Both the position numbers and the translations under genes were made by a program. This document shows, piece after piece, positions 49,729-59,278 of a DNA stretch of 64,000 nucleotides; position 1 is the stretch's first letter, and each line of letters begins with the position of its first letter. Below the pieces are notes generated by a model. It was given only the letters and a program-made list of their open reading frames with translations, made no database searches and had not been told where the DNA came from. Origin of the DNA: Streptomyces sp. NBC_00190 (GTDB lineage: Bacteria; Actinomycetota; Actinomycetes; Streptomycetales; Streptomycetaceae); the NCBI RefSeq assembly GCF_036203305.1, contig NZ_CP108131.1:7316001-7380000 (forward strand), given 5' to 3'.

Positions 49729-51738
49729 CTACGAATCCTTGAGGGGGCCGTGCAGTTCCCGCTGCCACAGGGCCTCGCACAGCAGGTCGAGGCCCTGGCG
49801 CAGGTGGCGCCGGTAGGTGCCGTACGGAAGGCTGAGACGGCGGGCCGCTGCTTCCTGCGTGGGCGCACCGGAGAAGTAGCCCGCCGTCAGGGCCTCGCGG
49901 GCCCGCACTCCGCGCGGGTCCTGGGCGAGGTCGTCGACAGCCTTACGCAGCAAGGCGCGCAACTCCTCGACGGGCTCAGCGAAGTCGGCCGCGAGACGGG
50001 CGCGCATCAGTGCACCGGCGGCGAAGGCGCCCGCATCGCGCCAGTGCGTCAGCGCCTCCCGTACGGCCTGGTCGAACGCGGCGCGCGATACGGGCGACGG
50101 TGCCGACCGGACAGGTACGTCGGTGGCCGACATGAAGCGGCGAAGCCAGGTCTCCACGGGTTCCTGGCGCCAGTCGACGCTGAACAGCCCGTAGGTGTGC
50201 TCACCGACTCGCGGTCGTGCCCCGGTATCGGCGAGTGTGCCCTTGACGCGCTCGGCCCAGGTCTCGGCGTCCCGGAAGACGGCGAAGCCGTACGCGCGGC
50301 CGCGGGCACGGGCGGATTCCGCCTGGGCGCGGGAACTGCTCAGGTCGATGACGCGCGAGGGCACCTGGTAGCGCTCCGGGTAGACCGAGAAGCGGCTGAT
50401 GCCGATGTGTTCGCCGGGGTTCACCGCAGCGGTGGTGGCGGTGTGCTCCCACGCCGCGGCGACGACGGGATCGGTGGCCAGGTCCTGGGGGTCGGGCGGG
50501 GCCGGCAGGGCGAGTCGGGCCGTGAACGCCACGATGCGGCCCGTGCTCACGAGGCGGTAGACGCTGAAGGCCTGCGGCTGGCGCTGCGCCCAGTAGCGGA
50601 CCAGTTCCGCGGAGGCCGCCCCCTCGGTCTCCGCGGCCATGCGCAGGACGACGGCGAGGTCGCCCGGGTGCAGAGGGCGGTCGTGCACCTCGTCCTCGCG
50701 GGACCAGGTGCGCAGTCGCGCCAGGGTCTCGCCCTCCCGGAAGAGGTAGAAGAGCTCGTCGGTGACGGTCCACACCCGCTCCTCGGGTGCCTCGCGCAAT
50801 ACGCGCAGGTACTCCTCCGCCAGGCGCCGGCGCATCGCCGCGAAGGCGGTGGGTGCCCGCCAGCGCAGGTCGGCGGCCAGGGTCTCGCGTGCGGCGTCGT
50901 GGGGGTAGAGCCCGCGGTGCGTGGACTCCATGAAGGGCAGGTCCCTCAGCCAGGAGAAGAGGAGGTGGGCGTCTTCCTCGGGCAGCACCGAGGAGAGGAG
51001 CTCCTCGGAGGTCGCGTACGCCTGTGCCGCCACCTCCAGGGCGCGGCGGTGAGCGGCCGTGGGCACCTCACCGATCAGCCCCGCCAGCAGGGTGCGCAGG
51101 ATGTCCGCCGAGGGGGCCCAGATCTCCTCCTCGCCGTACCCTGTCGATCCCGCGGCTGCCGCGAGCGACAGGGCCAGCGGGTTGCCTCCGGCGAATCGGA
51201 GTACCCGGCTGCGCAGCTCGGGGCGGAGCTGCGACGCGGCCAGCAGGCTCCGCGCCTGATCGTCGGAGAACGGTTCCAGTTCGGTCACGTGCAGGAGTCC
51301 GGCCCAGGCCGGGTCGGCGGCCCACTGCGGCTGCGGTGCGAGCCGACCGGCCAGGACGGCCAGGGTGCCGTCCGCGGCACGGGGCAGGAAGTGGTGCCAC
51401 AGCCAGCTCTCCAGCCACTGGCAGTGCTCGAAGGAGTCCACGACCAGGACCGTGCCGGGAACGTCCAGGAAAGGGCCGGCCGCTCGCTCGAAATCGGCCG
51501 GGTCCCGGCTGACGAAGCGGCCGTCGAGTTCGACGAGCCGTCGTCCCGCCGTACGGGCGTGGTCCGCCAGACGACGCAGCAGTGTCGACTTCCCGATACC
51601 GCCCGGCCCGTACACGTAGAACGCGAACGGCGCCTGCGGATCGCCGGCCAAAGCCTCCCCGAATCGCGCGAGTTGTTCGTCCCGGCCGATGAAGGCCCGA
51701 ACTCGCGCGGTGCTGAGTCTCTCTCCCACGGACACCAT
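49729..51738 (-). CDS. AAA/STAND ATPase regulator-like protein
   Basis: A 669-residue protein with a P-loop (YGPGGIGKSTLLRRLADHA, residues about 33-50) and a Walker B-like VLVVDSFEHCQWLES. These are typical of the ATPase part of LuxR/LAL and STAND regulators. The C-terminus has a possible helix-turn-helix (TQEAAARRLSLPYGTYRRHLRQGLDLL) rather than a standard LuxR domain. It may control the adjacent MFS, oxygenase and P450 genes. The ATG at 51738 follows GGGAG by 5 nt; an ATG four codons earlier has a badly spaced site. Confidence 0.82.
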   Translation of the reverse strand: MVSVGERLSTARVRAFIGRDEQLARFGEALAGDPQAPFAFYVYGPGGIGKSTLLRRLADHARTAGRRLVELDGRFVSRDPADFERAAGPFLDVPGTVLVVDSFEHCQWLESWLWHHFLPRAADGTLAVLAGRLAPQPQWAADPAWAGLLHVTELEPFSDDQARSLLAASQLRPELRSRVLRFAGGNPLALSLAAAAGSTGYGEEEIWAPSADILRTLLAGLIGEVPTAAHRRALEVAAQAYATSEELLSSVLPEEDAHLLFSWLRDLPFMESTHRGLYPHDAARETLAADLRWRAPTAFAAMRRRLAEEYLRVLREAPEERVWTVTDELFYLFREGETLARLRTWSREDEVHDRPLHPGDLAVVLRMAAETEGAASAELVRYWAQRQPQAFSVYRLVSTGRIVAFTARLALPAPPDPQDLATDPVVAAAWEHTATTAAVNPGEHIGISRFSVYPERYQVPSRVIDLSSSRAQAESARARGRAYGFAVFRDAETWAERVKGTLADTGARPRVGEHTYGLFSVDWRQEPVETWLRRFMSATDVPVRSAPSPVSRAAFDQAVREALTHWRDAGAFAAGALMRARLAADFAEPVEELRALLRKAVDDLAQDPRGVRAREALTAGYFSGAPTQEAAARRLSLPYGTYRRHLRQGLDLLCEALWQRELHGPLKDS

Positions 51739-51861
51739 GGCGTCTCCCATTTCCCCTTGTTGCCGGCGCCGGACAGCCCATGCCCGGAGGCACCGCACAC
51801 CGGTGCCCGCCTCGTGAAGACGGTCACGAGGCACGTGTGGTGCCGGTCCGGCCCCTCATTC

Positions 51862-53118
51862 CTACGCCCGCCCGCTCCGGCGGTGGCCGGTGCCGGCTTC
51901 GTGGACGGGAGTGAAGTCCAGGGACAGGGAGGCGGGACCGCGGGTGTACAGGCCGGTCTCCCGGTAGTGGAAGCCGGGGCTGTAGCGGACCTGGTCCAGC
52001 AGGGGCAGCAGCATCGCGGCGACGGTCTCGATCTCGGCGCGTGCGAAGGCGGCACCGACGCACTGGTGGAGTCCGGTACCGAAGGCGAGGTGCTGGGCGG
52101 CGGCGGTGAAGGAGCGGGCGGTGCCCAGGTCGGTGCGGTGGATGTCGAAGGTGTCCGGGGCGGCGAAGGCGTCGGGATCGCGGTTGGCCGCGCCGATCAT
52201 GCAGAAGACGGTGGCGCCTGCCGGGACGGTGGTGCCGGCGAACACGGCATCCTGTTCCGCCTGGCGGGGGATGAGCTGGACGGGCGGGGTGTAGCGCAGG
52301 GTCTCGGCGATCGCGGCGGGCAGCAGGGTCGCGTCCTGGCACACCCGGGCCATCTGCTCGGGGTGGTCGATCAAGTGCTTGAAGAGCAGGGCGAGCGTCT
52401 TGTCCGCCGGCTCGGCCGCGGCCACGAGAACGTTGATGATCAGCGCGGTGACGTCGCGGTCGCTCATGGCGATGCCGTCGAACTCGGCAGTGCACAGCTT
52501 CGATATCAGGTCCTCGCCCGGGTGGCGGCGCCGCTGTTCGATGACGGGGACGAGGTAGGCCTCCAACCGCTCGGCGCAGTCCAGACAGTGCCGGCGGCGC
52601 TCGGGAGTGAGGACGATGCTGGTGATGAACTCGGCGACCCCGCTGTGCCAGGCGGCCACTTGTCGCCAGTCCTTCTTGTCCAGGCCGAGGATGTCGAGGG
52701 TCACGTTGATGGCGAAGGGCTTGCCGAAATCGTTGACGAGGTCCATCCGCCCCCGAGGGAGGAAGGGGGCGATGAGGTCGTCGGCGCTGGCGCGGATGGC
52801 GCGAATCTGGTCCTGCAGGGCCTGCCCCGTGAAGCCCCGGACGACGATCTTTCGCTTGGCGGTGTGCTCGGCCCCGGTCATCTGGGCGAGGACCGGACCG
52901 CGCATCACCGGCTCGGCGCGCACCTGGAGCATCTCGGTGGAGAACGCCTCGTGGTCGGTGAGCACCCGCTTCACGTCCTGGTAGCGGGAGAGGAAGTAGC
53001 TGTCGACCGCCGGCTCGTAGTGCACCGGTACGTGCTCCCTCAGCCACGCGAAGTAGCGGTACGGGGCGGCGGCGAAGTCCTCGGACAGGACACTGAAGCC
53101 GGAACTAACCATGGGCAT
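51862..53118 (-). CDS. Cytochrome P450
   Basis: A 418-residue bacterial class I P450. The haem-ligand motif is FGTGLHQCVGAAFARAE, the ExxR motif is ETLRYTPP, and a PRQAEQD-type segment follows. The I-helix region reads VLVAAAEPADKTLALL, so the usual AGxDTT is altered. It probably hydroxylates a small hydrophobic substrate and needs a ferredoxin partner, which is not present here. The start (MPMVSSGF) follows GAGAGG. It is first in the minus-strand set that continues with the regulator, MFS and carotenoid oxygenase genes. Confidence 0.93.
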   Translation of the reverse strand: MPMVSSGFSVLSEDFAAAPYRYFAWLREHVPVHYEPAVDSYFLSRYQDVKRVLTDHEAFSTEMLQVRAEPVMRGPVLAQMTGAEHTAKRKIVVRGFTGQALQDQIRAIRASADDLIAPFLPRGRMDLVNDFGKPFAINVTLDILGLDKKDWRQVAAWHSGVAEFITSIVLTPERRRHCLDCAERLEAYLVPVIEQRRRHPGEDLISKLCTAEFDGIAMSDRDVTALIINVLVAAAEPADKTLALLFKHLIDHPEQMARVCQDATLLPAAIAETLRYTPPVQLIPRQAEQDAVFAGTTVPAGATVFCMIGAANRDPDAFAAPDTFDIHRTDLGTARSFTAAAQHLAFGTGLHQCVGAAFARAEIETVAAMLLPLLDQVRYSPGFHYRETGLYTRGPASLSLDFTPVHEAGTGHRRSGRA

Positions 53119-53461
53119 GACAGAGAACCTCTCGCAGTGGGGGAAGAGGGGGACCAGCCAGTCCTCGGGAGCGGGCCCACCGGAAGGTCAAGACGTCAGA
53201 GCGGCGCCATCGGTTGTCTCGGTGGGCAGCGCCTCTCAGGTCGGCGACCAGGAGGAAGCCCCGTTCGGCCCCCAGGCACCCGCCGTCTTGACCGCCGTAC
53301 GCCGACCGTGGCCGCACCCGCCCTGTCACGTCATGGTGCACGCAACGTAGGCGGCACCGGCCGCCCCGGCCTGCGTTCCGACTCGCCCGAACGGTCCCGG
53401 GCGCGACAGCATGGAGAGAGGGCGGTCGGCCGGAGCTCCTCGGGAGGAGGCGATACAGACA
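53119..53461. other. Divergent promoter gap
   Basis: This 343-bp gap lies between the divergent P450 and phosphatase genes. No gene is seen; it should hold both promoters. Confidence 0.45.
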
Positions 53462-55894
53462 GTGACCAGACATCGCTTTGCGTTCTGCGGGGCTGAGCTT
53501 GCCGCTGTCTACGTGGTCGCCGACCAGGACAGGGAGCTCCATCTGGCCGAGCTGACCGGAAACCGAGGTGTCCTCTACGGACTGCCCGCGATCCTCGCCG
53601 TGGCCGGCCATTCGCCCGCCGCCAATGCCTTCCGCTCCGGTCGGCCGCTGTGGCTGACTCCCAAGGAACTCGCCACGTTCATCGAGGAAGATCCCCACCA
53701 CTTCCCCACCCGGGTCGGGGACGGTGCCCCCAACTCGCCGGCCAGGATCTCGCTGGGCGCGCTGCCACTGGGACACGGCGACCAGGAGCTCGGGTGCCTG
53801 ATCGTCGCCGGCGCGGTCGGGGACGGCTTCAGCGCCGACGACCGCAGCCTCCTGGAGCTCTACGCCGATCAGGTGGCCGCCGGACTCGAATCGGTCGCCG
53901 CTCGCTTCGCCGGGCGCAAAGCCCCGCAGGCACATCTGGGCCAGTCCCTGGTGCCCCACCAAGGCGGCGCGTTCATCCTGGAACTGAGCACCGGCCGCAT
54001 GGAGGCCCACGCGCATGTGCTGGAACTGCTCGGTCTGCCTCCCGAGCAGTTCGACGGGCAGGTGGAGACCCTGCTCGCCTGCGCCGTGCCGGACGACATG
54101 CCGGCGCTGATGGCGATCGTGGAGCCGGACCGGCTGGCCGCCGCAGGGCAGCAGCTGGCGTTCCGTATCCGCCGCCCGAACGGAGAGCTGCGCTGGCTGG
54201 GGCTGCGCTGCCGCGTGGAGGTGGACTCCGACGGCACACCGCAGCGCGTCCTGGGTGTGGTGGCCGATGCCACCTATCTGCGTCCCAGCGCCGACGAGGT
54301 CTCCCTCGTGCAACGGCTGTCGGCCACGCTGGCGGGAGCGGCGACCATCCGAGAGGTCAGCCGACTGGTGGTCGCCGCCCTGCGCGAGCCGCTCGGCGCC
54401 TCCCGGGTCGCGGTCGGCGAACTGGAGCCCGAGCGGCTCATCGTCACCGCTCTCGACCCCCCGGACCCGGACGCCTGGCCCGAGGTCTGGCGCTCGGAAT
54501 GGCGGTCCGAGTGGCCCGATGTGTCGCTCAGCGACCTGCCCACCCTGCAGAGCGCGTTGCGTGGGGGGCACATGAGTCTGTGGCCGCCGGACGCGGCTCT
54601 CGAGCCCGGTCTTCTGGGCGTCGGGCCCGGTGGTCTCGCGGTGCTGCCGCTCCCCGCCGAGGGCAGGATCGTCGGGGTGTGTCTGGTGGGGTGGGACGCG
54701 GAGCACCGGTTCGGACCGGAGGAGCGGTCGCTGCTGACCGCGACCGCGGGGCTGGTGGGGCAGGCCCTGGTACGCGCCCACGGACTGGACGCGAGCCGCG
54801 AACTCGCCACCATGCTCCAGCGCAGTCTGCTGCCCCGTAAGCTCCCGGAGCTGCCGGGCGGGGTCGCTGTCGCCCGCTACCTGCCCGCGACGGCGGGACT
54901 CGAGGTCGGCGGCGACTGGTACGACGTCATTCCGCTCGGCAACGGTCATGTGGCGTTCGTCATCGGGGACGTGCAGGGGCACAGCGCGGGAGCCGCCACC
55001 ATCATGGGCCAGATGCGTACGGCGGTCAGGGCCTACGCGGTGGAGGGCCACCCGCCCGATGTGGTGGTCGCGCGGGCCAACCGTCTGCTCGTCGGCATGG
55101 AGACCGATCTCTTCGCCACCTGCGGGTATGTGGACCTGGACATGGAGGAGGGCATCGCCAGGGTCGTACGGGCCGGCCACCTGCCGCCGATAGTGCGCCA
55201 TCCCGACGGCGTCGCCGAGGAGATGGCGGTGGAGGGCGGGCCTCCACTGGGCGTGTCCGCGGAAGCCGAATTCCCCATGACCGAGGCGGGGCTGCTCCCC
55301 GGAACCCTGCTCGTTCTGCTGACGGACGGCCTGGTCGAGTCCGCCAGGCTGCCTCTGGAGGAGGGCATGCGGCGGGTGTGCGACGTGCTCGCCGCGGTCG
55401 ACCCGGTCGATGTCGGAGGGGTGGCCGACGAGTTGGTCGTGGGTGTGGGCCGTCGCGACGACGATGTGGCGTTGCTGTTGCTGCGCTACGACGGCACACA
55501 GGGCCGGCCGATGCGGAGCCACTGGACGGTGTGGCGGCTGCCCAAGGCGGTCTTGCACGCGCGCCGCTTCACCGCACGCACCCTGCGCTCGTGGGGAGTG
55601 GTGGAGGAACTCGACGCGGCTCTGCTGGTCGTGTCCGAGCTGGTCACCAATGCCATCGCGCACACCCAGGGCGAGGTGGGGATGGATCTGACCCTGTCGG
55701 CGGACCGGCTGCGGATCGCCGTGAACGACGCGTCGCCGCGCAGCCCCGTCAAACCGGTGTCGGTGAGCTGGGAGTCGACCGGCGGTCGCGGGCTGCTCAT
55801 CGTCGAGGCGACTTCGACGGCCTGGGGCTCGGTGCCGCTCAGCGGCGGCAAGCAGGTGTGGGCCGAGATCCCCTGGCGCCGCGCGAGCGGCTGA
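53462..55894 (+). CDS. GAF-PAS-GAF-PP2C-HATPase sensor phosphatase
   Basis: A 810-residue multi-domain signalling protein. In order: a GAF-like domain (about 1-150), a PAS domain (about 160-275, with MEAHAHVLELLGLPPEQFDG), a second GAF (about 290-440), a SpoIIE/PP2C phosphatase (about 460-670, with GGDWYDVIPLGNGHVAFVIGD and LLVLLTDGLVES) and an anti-sigma-type HATPase (about 690-805, with VVSELVTNAIAH and GGRGLLIVEA). Such proteins sense ligands and dephosphorylate anti-sigma-factor antagonists to free sigma factors. The start is a GTG 11 nt after GGGAGGAGG; an ATG at 53411 has no ribosome-binding site but would extend the protein by 17 residues. Confidence 0.9.
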   Translation: MTRHRFAFCGAELAAVYVVADQDRELHLAELTGNRGVLYGLPAILAVAGHSPAANAFRSGRPLWLTPKELATFIEEDPHHFPTRVGDGAPNSPARISLGALPLGHGDQELGCLIVAGAVGDGFSADDRSLLELYADQVAAGLESVAARFAGRKAPQAHLGQSLVPHQGGAFILELSTGRMEAHAHVLELLGLPPEQFDGQVETLLACAVPDDMPALMAIVEPDRLAAAGQQLAFRIRRPNGELRWLGLRCRVEVDSDGTPQRVLGVVADATYLRPSADEVSLVQRLSATLAGAATIREVSRLVVAALREPLGASRVAVGELEPERLIVTALDPPDPDAWPEVWRSEWRSEWPDVSLSDLPTLQSALRGGHMSLWPPDAALEPGLLGVGPGGLAVLPLPAEGRIVGVCLVGWDAEHRFGPEERSLLTATAGLVGQALVRAHGLDASRELATMLQRSLLPRKLPELPGGVAVARYLPATAGLEVGGDWYDVIPLGNGHVAFVIGDVQGHSAGAATIMGQMRTAVRAYAVEGHPPDVVVARANRLLVGMETDLFATCGYVDLDMEEGIARVVRAGHLPPIVRHPDGVAEEMAVEGGPPLGVSAEAEFPMTEAGLLPGTLLVLLTDGLVESARLPLEEGMRRVCDVLAAVDPVDVGGVADELVVGVGRRDDDVALLLLRYDGTQGRPMRSHWTVWRLPKAVLHARRFTARTLRSWGVVEELDAALLVVSELVTNAIAHTQGEVGMDLTLSADRLRIAVNDASPRSPVKPVSVSWESTGGRGLLIVEATSTAWGSVPLSGGKQVWAEIPWRRASG

Positions 55895-55948
55895 CGCGGA
55901 AGGCGAGGGCCCCTGGGCCTCTGTCCCTGCACCGTCCCCCCGCCGTGA

Positions 55949-56434
55949 TCACGACCGTGTGCCGGGGCGGCGGCTCCAGTGCCGGGTCCGTACGACCAGG
56001 ACCACGGCCGAGGCCGCGAACAGGGCCGCGGTGATCAGCATCCACCGGGCCAGGAAGCCGTCCGCCGGGAGGGCGGTAGCAGCCGTGTAGTGCCCGACCC
56101 GGCGGAAGACCAGCGGCCACCAGACCAGCAGCAGGACACCGGAGACGAACGCGGGCACCCGGACGTAGTTCACGCTCACCCGTGGCGCGGGCCGATCGTC
56201 ATCCCGGCCCCGGGGGAACAGGGCCTGCGCCGCCCGGTCGGTCACCGCATACAGGGGAAGCAGTACCAGGTCGTGGAGGAGGGCCGCCCCGACGAACCAC
56301 AGGGCCACGCCGAGCGTGTCCCCCTCGAACAGGCGCAGTCCGGCGTAGGCGGCGAGGGCGAAGGAGACCAGGACGAGGAGCAGGTGAAGCGGGGAGGCGC
56401 CGTAGCGGCGGCGGAAGACGGTCGAAGCGGTCAT
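55949..56434 (-). CDS. Small membrane protein partnered with a molybdenum oxidoreductase
   Basis: A 161-residue protein with about four membrane helices (LHLLLVLVSFALAAYAGLRL, ALWFVGAALLHDLVLLPLY, VSGVLLLVWWPLV, WMLITAALFAASAVVLVV). Its ATG overlaps the stop of the molybdenum oxidoreductase gene (ATGA at 56431-56434), so the two are coupled. I do not recognise the family; it may be a membrane partner of the enzyme. Confidence 0.78.
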   Translation of the reverse strand: MTASTVFRRRYGASPLHLLLVLVSFALAAYAGLRLFEGDTLGVALWFVGAALLHDLVLLPLYAVTDRAAQALFPRGRDDDRPAPRVSVNYVRVPAFVSGVLLLVWWPLVFRRVGHYTAATALPADGFLARWMLITAALFAASAVVLVVRTRHWSRRPGTRS

Positions 56435-57789
56435 GCCGGCTCTCCGAACGTCAGACGGGTGACCCACTTGGTGTTGTGCACCCCGGGCGCCCCGGGGACG
56501 ATGATCCGCGCCGGATGGCCGTGGTCGGGCGAGAGGACCGCTCCGTTGACCCGGACGGCCAGGAGCGAGCGGCTGTCGCGGACCTGGTTGTCGCGCAGCA
56601 CGGCCGAACGGAACGAGCCGCCGCGCTGCACCGACTCCACCAGGACCTCGGGCGTGTGCGCGCCGAGCCCGACGACGGCGGCCAGATCGGTGAGCCGGAC
56701 CCCGCTCCACAGCTGGTCGGGGGTGGACCAGCCTTCCACACAGGCGATCGGGAGGGCCGCCTCGCGCTGCGTCATGGCCAGCAGCTGCTCGTACGTCAGG
56801 TCGACCTGACGTCCGGCGCCGCGTACGGTCAGCCGCCAGGCGGGACCGATGTCGCTGGGCCGGATGCCGACGGAGGCGGCGGTCTTGTTGATCTGGAAGC
56901 CGTTCGGGCCCGAGCCTGGGTCCCGGCCGTGCGGTGCCAGCAGCGCCGTCTGCCGCCACCATCCGCCGATGCTCTGCCCCGCCGTGACCACCAGCAGGGT
57001 CATCGACCCGAGCCCGACCATGGCCACGGCGCCCCGGCGCGAGATGGTCGGCTCCGCAGGCCGCGGCGAGACCAGACCGACCGCCTCCTCGGTACCCGCC
57101 GCGGGCTTCTGAAACCGGTGCCGGACGGCCCGCAGCGCCCTGGGCAGCCGGAAGGTCACGTGCACCACGAAGGCGCCGATGAACACCCAGGCCCCGTAGA
57201 AGTGCAGCGTGTAGAAGGAGCCGGGGAAGATGTAGTGCAGCTGGACGTTGAGGATGCCGGTGACGAACTCGAAGCCGGCGCCGCCGACCAGCAGGAGCAG
57301 CGACAAGCGGTCGAGGGCGTGGCTCACCGAGCGGATCGGGGGCCACTCGAACAGCTTCGGAATGACCGACCACAGCTTCGCGAGCAGCACGGGTACCAGC
57401 ACGATCCCCAGCGTCACGTGCACGCCTTGGGTCAGCCGGTAGAGCCAGTACGGGGAAGTCGGCCAGGAGAACAGGTAGAAGCCGAGCCACCCCTTGTCCG
57501 GAGTCTGGTCGTTGACCGCCGCCAGATCGGGGTTGTACGCCGCGTACGACAGCAGGCCCGTCACGAACAGCACCGTGATCCCGAACAGCAGGACGAGCCC
57601 GAACACCGCGGTGAACCAGGGCCCCCGCAGGGGACTGCGCCAGAACTCCGGACGCGTCGGCCCCGGTGGAGGCCCCGGTGGAGGCCCCGGTGGAGGCCCC
57701 GCGGGCGCGGCGGCGGTTCCCTCCGGCTCTCGGGCTGTCGTCGGTGGCACGTCATCCGGCTCTTCCTTCCCGACGCCGCTCACACCCAT
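56431..57789 (-). CDS. Membrane-bound sulfite-oxidase-like molybdenum oxidoreductase
   Basis: A 452-residue protein. A proline-rich start (GPPPGPPPGPPPGP, about residues 30-45) is followed by four to five membrane helices of a cytochrome b561-like region (about 60-240), a further membrane anchor, and then a sulfite-oxidase-type molybdopterin domain (about 290-450) with ACVEGWSTPDQLWSGVRL and HGHPARIIVPGAPGVHNTKWV. The Cys of ACVEGW is the expected molybdenum ligand. The molybdenum domain is probably outside the membrane. The ATG at 57789 follows GGGAGG by 6 nt. A molybdopterin molybdotransferase gene lies divergently upstream. Confidence 0.9.
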   Translation of the reverse strand: MGVSGVGKEEPDDVPPTTAREPEGTAAAPAGPPPGPPPGPPPGPTRPEFWRSPLRGPWFTAVFGLVLLFGITVLFVTGLLSYAAYNPDLAAVNDQTPDKGWLGFYLFSWPTSPYWLYRLTQGVHVTLGIVLVPVLLAKLWSVIPKLFEWPPIRSVSHALDRLSLLLLVGGAGFEFVTGILNVQLHYIFPGSFYTLHFYGAWVFIGAFVVHVTFRLPRALRAVRHRFQKPAAGTEEAVGLVSPRPAEPTISRRGAVAMVGLGSMTLLVVTAGQSIGGWWRQTALLAPHGRDPGSGPNGFQINKTAASVGIRPSDIGPAWRLTVRGAGRQVDLTYEQLLAMTQREAALPIACVEGWSTPDQLWSGVRLTDLAAVVGLGAHTPEVLVESVQRGGSFRSAVLRDNQVRDSRSLLAVRVNGAVLSPDHGHPARIIVPGAPGVHNTKWVTRLTFGEPA

Positions 57790-58063
57790 CGGAAACCTCC
57801 CCATGGCACTGAATTGCCGCATGTGCGCGACGTGGGCCAACGGAGAGAACATGGCGCACCGGAGGTACCTCCGTTTCCGGCGACACACCGGATGGGAGCA
57901 GTTGCGCACATTTGGGTGCCCGCCGGGACGAGGAGGACAAGGATCTCGGACGTACGGGGAGGACCAGGGCTCACAGGGATCGGGGGCAGTGGGTGAGCAA
58001 GCTGGTCCACAACGGCAACCCGCCCCGCAGCCAACGGAAAACCCACGGTCCCAGGCTGGTGCC

Positions 58064-59263
58064 ATGCTTCTGACGACCGACACCACCACCGCGCACCGCG
58101 CACCCGCGCAGGAGATGCCCTGGGAGCGGGCCCGGGCGCTGGCCCATGAAGTGCCGCTGCCACTGGCCGCCCGCACGGTACCCCTGGCCGCGGCAACGGG
58201 GCTGACCCTGGCCGACGCCCTGCGGACCCACCACCCGCTCCCGGCGTTCGACACGGCAGCGATGGACGGCTACGCGGTGGCGGGCGAAGGGCCCTGGCGC
58301 ATCAGGGGGACGGTCCGGGCCGGCACCGCCTGGGACGGACCCATCGCGCCGGGAGAGGGAGTGGAGATCTCCACCGGGGCTCCGGTCCCGGCAGGCGCCC
58401 GCGCGGTCCTGCCACTGGAACGGGCGGCGGGAGGCGACGGCTGGGTGTCGGGACCCGCGCAGGCACCCGGCGAGCACATCCGGCGCGCCGGTGAGGACGC
58501 CCCGGCGGGGACGTGCCTCGCTCCGGCCGGGACCCGGGTCGGCCCGGCGCTGCTCGGGCTCGCCGCATCCTGCGGCTACGACGTGCTCCGGGTGCGGCCC
58601 CGGCCCCGGGTCAGGATCCTCGTCACCGGTGACGAGCTGGACCGCGACGGCAGGCCCGGCCCCGGGCGGATCCGCGACGCCCTGGGTCCGCTCCTGCCGC
58701 CCCTGGTCACCGCTCTCGGCGGCGCGGCCGTCGGAGTGCAGCACGTCCCCGACCGCCCGGCCGGGCTGCTCGCCGAGGCCGTGCACGGGCTGCGGGACGC
58801 GGACGTCATCGTCGTCACGGGGTCCACCTCCGTCGGGACCACCGACCAGCTGCGGCACCTGCTGGGCGACGCCGACGCCCGGATGGTCGTCGACACGGTG
58901 GCCTGCCGGCCGGGGCATCCGCAGCTGCTCGCGGGACTCGGATCCGGGCGGTGGGTGGTGGGCCTGCCGGGGAACCCGTACGCGGCACTCGTCGCCGCCC
59001 ACACCCTCCTCGCCCCGCTGCTCGCCGGGCTGTCCGGCCGCAGCCTTCCGCCCCTGCCGCAGGTCCCGGTGAGCGGCGACCTACGGCCCGTCCCCGGCCT
59101 GGCGCGGCTGGTGCCGGTCGCCTGGGACGGCTCGGGCGCCCGGGTCGTCGGCGGCCACCGCGCGGCCTTCCTCCACGGGGCGGCGGTGGGCGACGCGCTC
59201 GCCGTGATCACCGAGGGCTGGGCGGACGGAAGCCCGGCCCCGCTGCTCCTCCTGGCGGGATGA
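58064..59263 (+). CDS. moeA: Molybdopterin molybdotransferase MoeA
   Basis: A 399-residue MoeA-family enzyme that inserts molybdate into adenylylated molybdopterin. Motifs: ALRTHHPLPAFDTAAMDGYAV, EISTGAPVPAGARAVLPLE, RILVTGDEL, VIVVTGSTSVGTTDQL and VGLPGNPYAAL. It is transcribed divergently from the molybdenum oxidoreductase gene and could serve it and xanthine dehydrogenase. The canonical GGxSxG motif reads TGSTSVG here. Confidence 0.9.
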   Translation: MLLTTDTTTAHRAPAQEMPWERARALAHEVPLPLAARTVPLAAATGLTLADALRTHHPLPAFDTAAMDGYAVAGEGPWRIRGTVRAGTAWDGPIAPGEGVEISTGAPVPAGARAVLPLERAAGGDGWVSGPAQAPGEHIRRAGEDAPAGTCLAPAGTRVGPALLGLAASCGYDVLRVRPRPRVRILVTGDELDRDGRPGPGRIRDALGPLLPPLVTALGGAAVGVQHVPDRPAGLLAEAVHGLRDADVIVVTGSTSVGTTDQLRHLLGDADARMVVDTVACRPGHPQLLAGLGSGRWVVGLPGNPYAALVAAHTLLAPLLAGLSGRSLPPLPQVPVSGDLRPVPGLARLVPVAWDGSGARVVGGHRAAFLHGAAVGDALAVITEGWADGSPAPLLLLAG

Positions 59264-59278
59264 ACCGCCCCGCCGGGC

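Noticed and set aside
48088..53496. 1802-codon plus-strand open frame
   Set aside because: It runs antisense to the MFS, regulator and P450 genes, whose motifs are unmistakable, and has no domain of its own.
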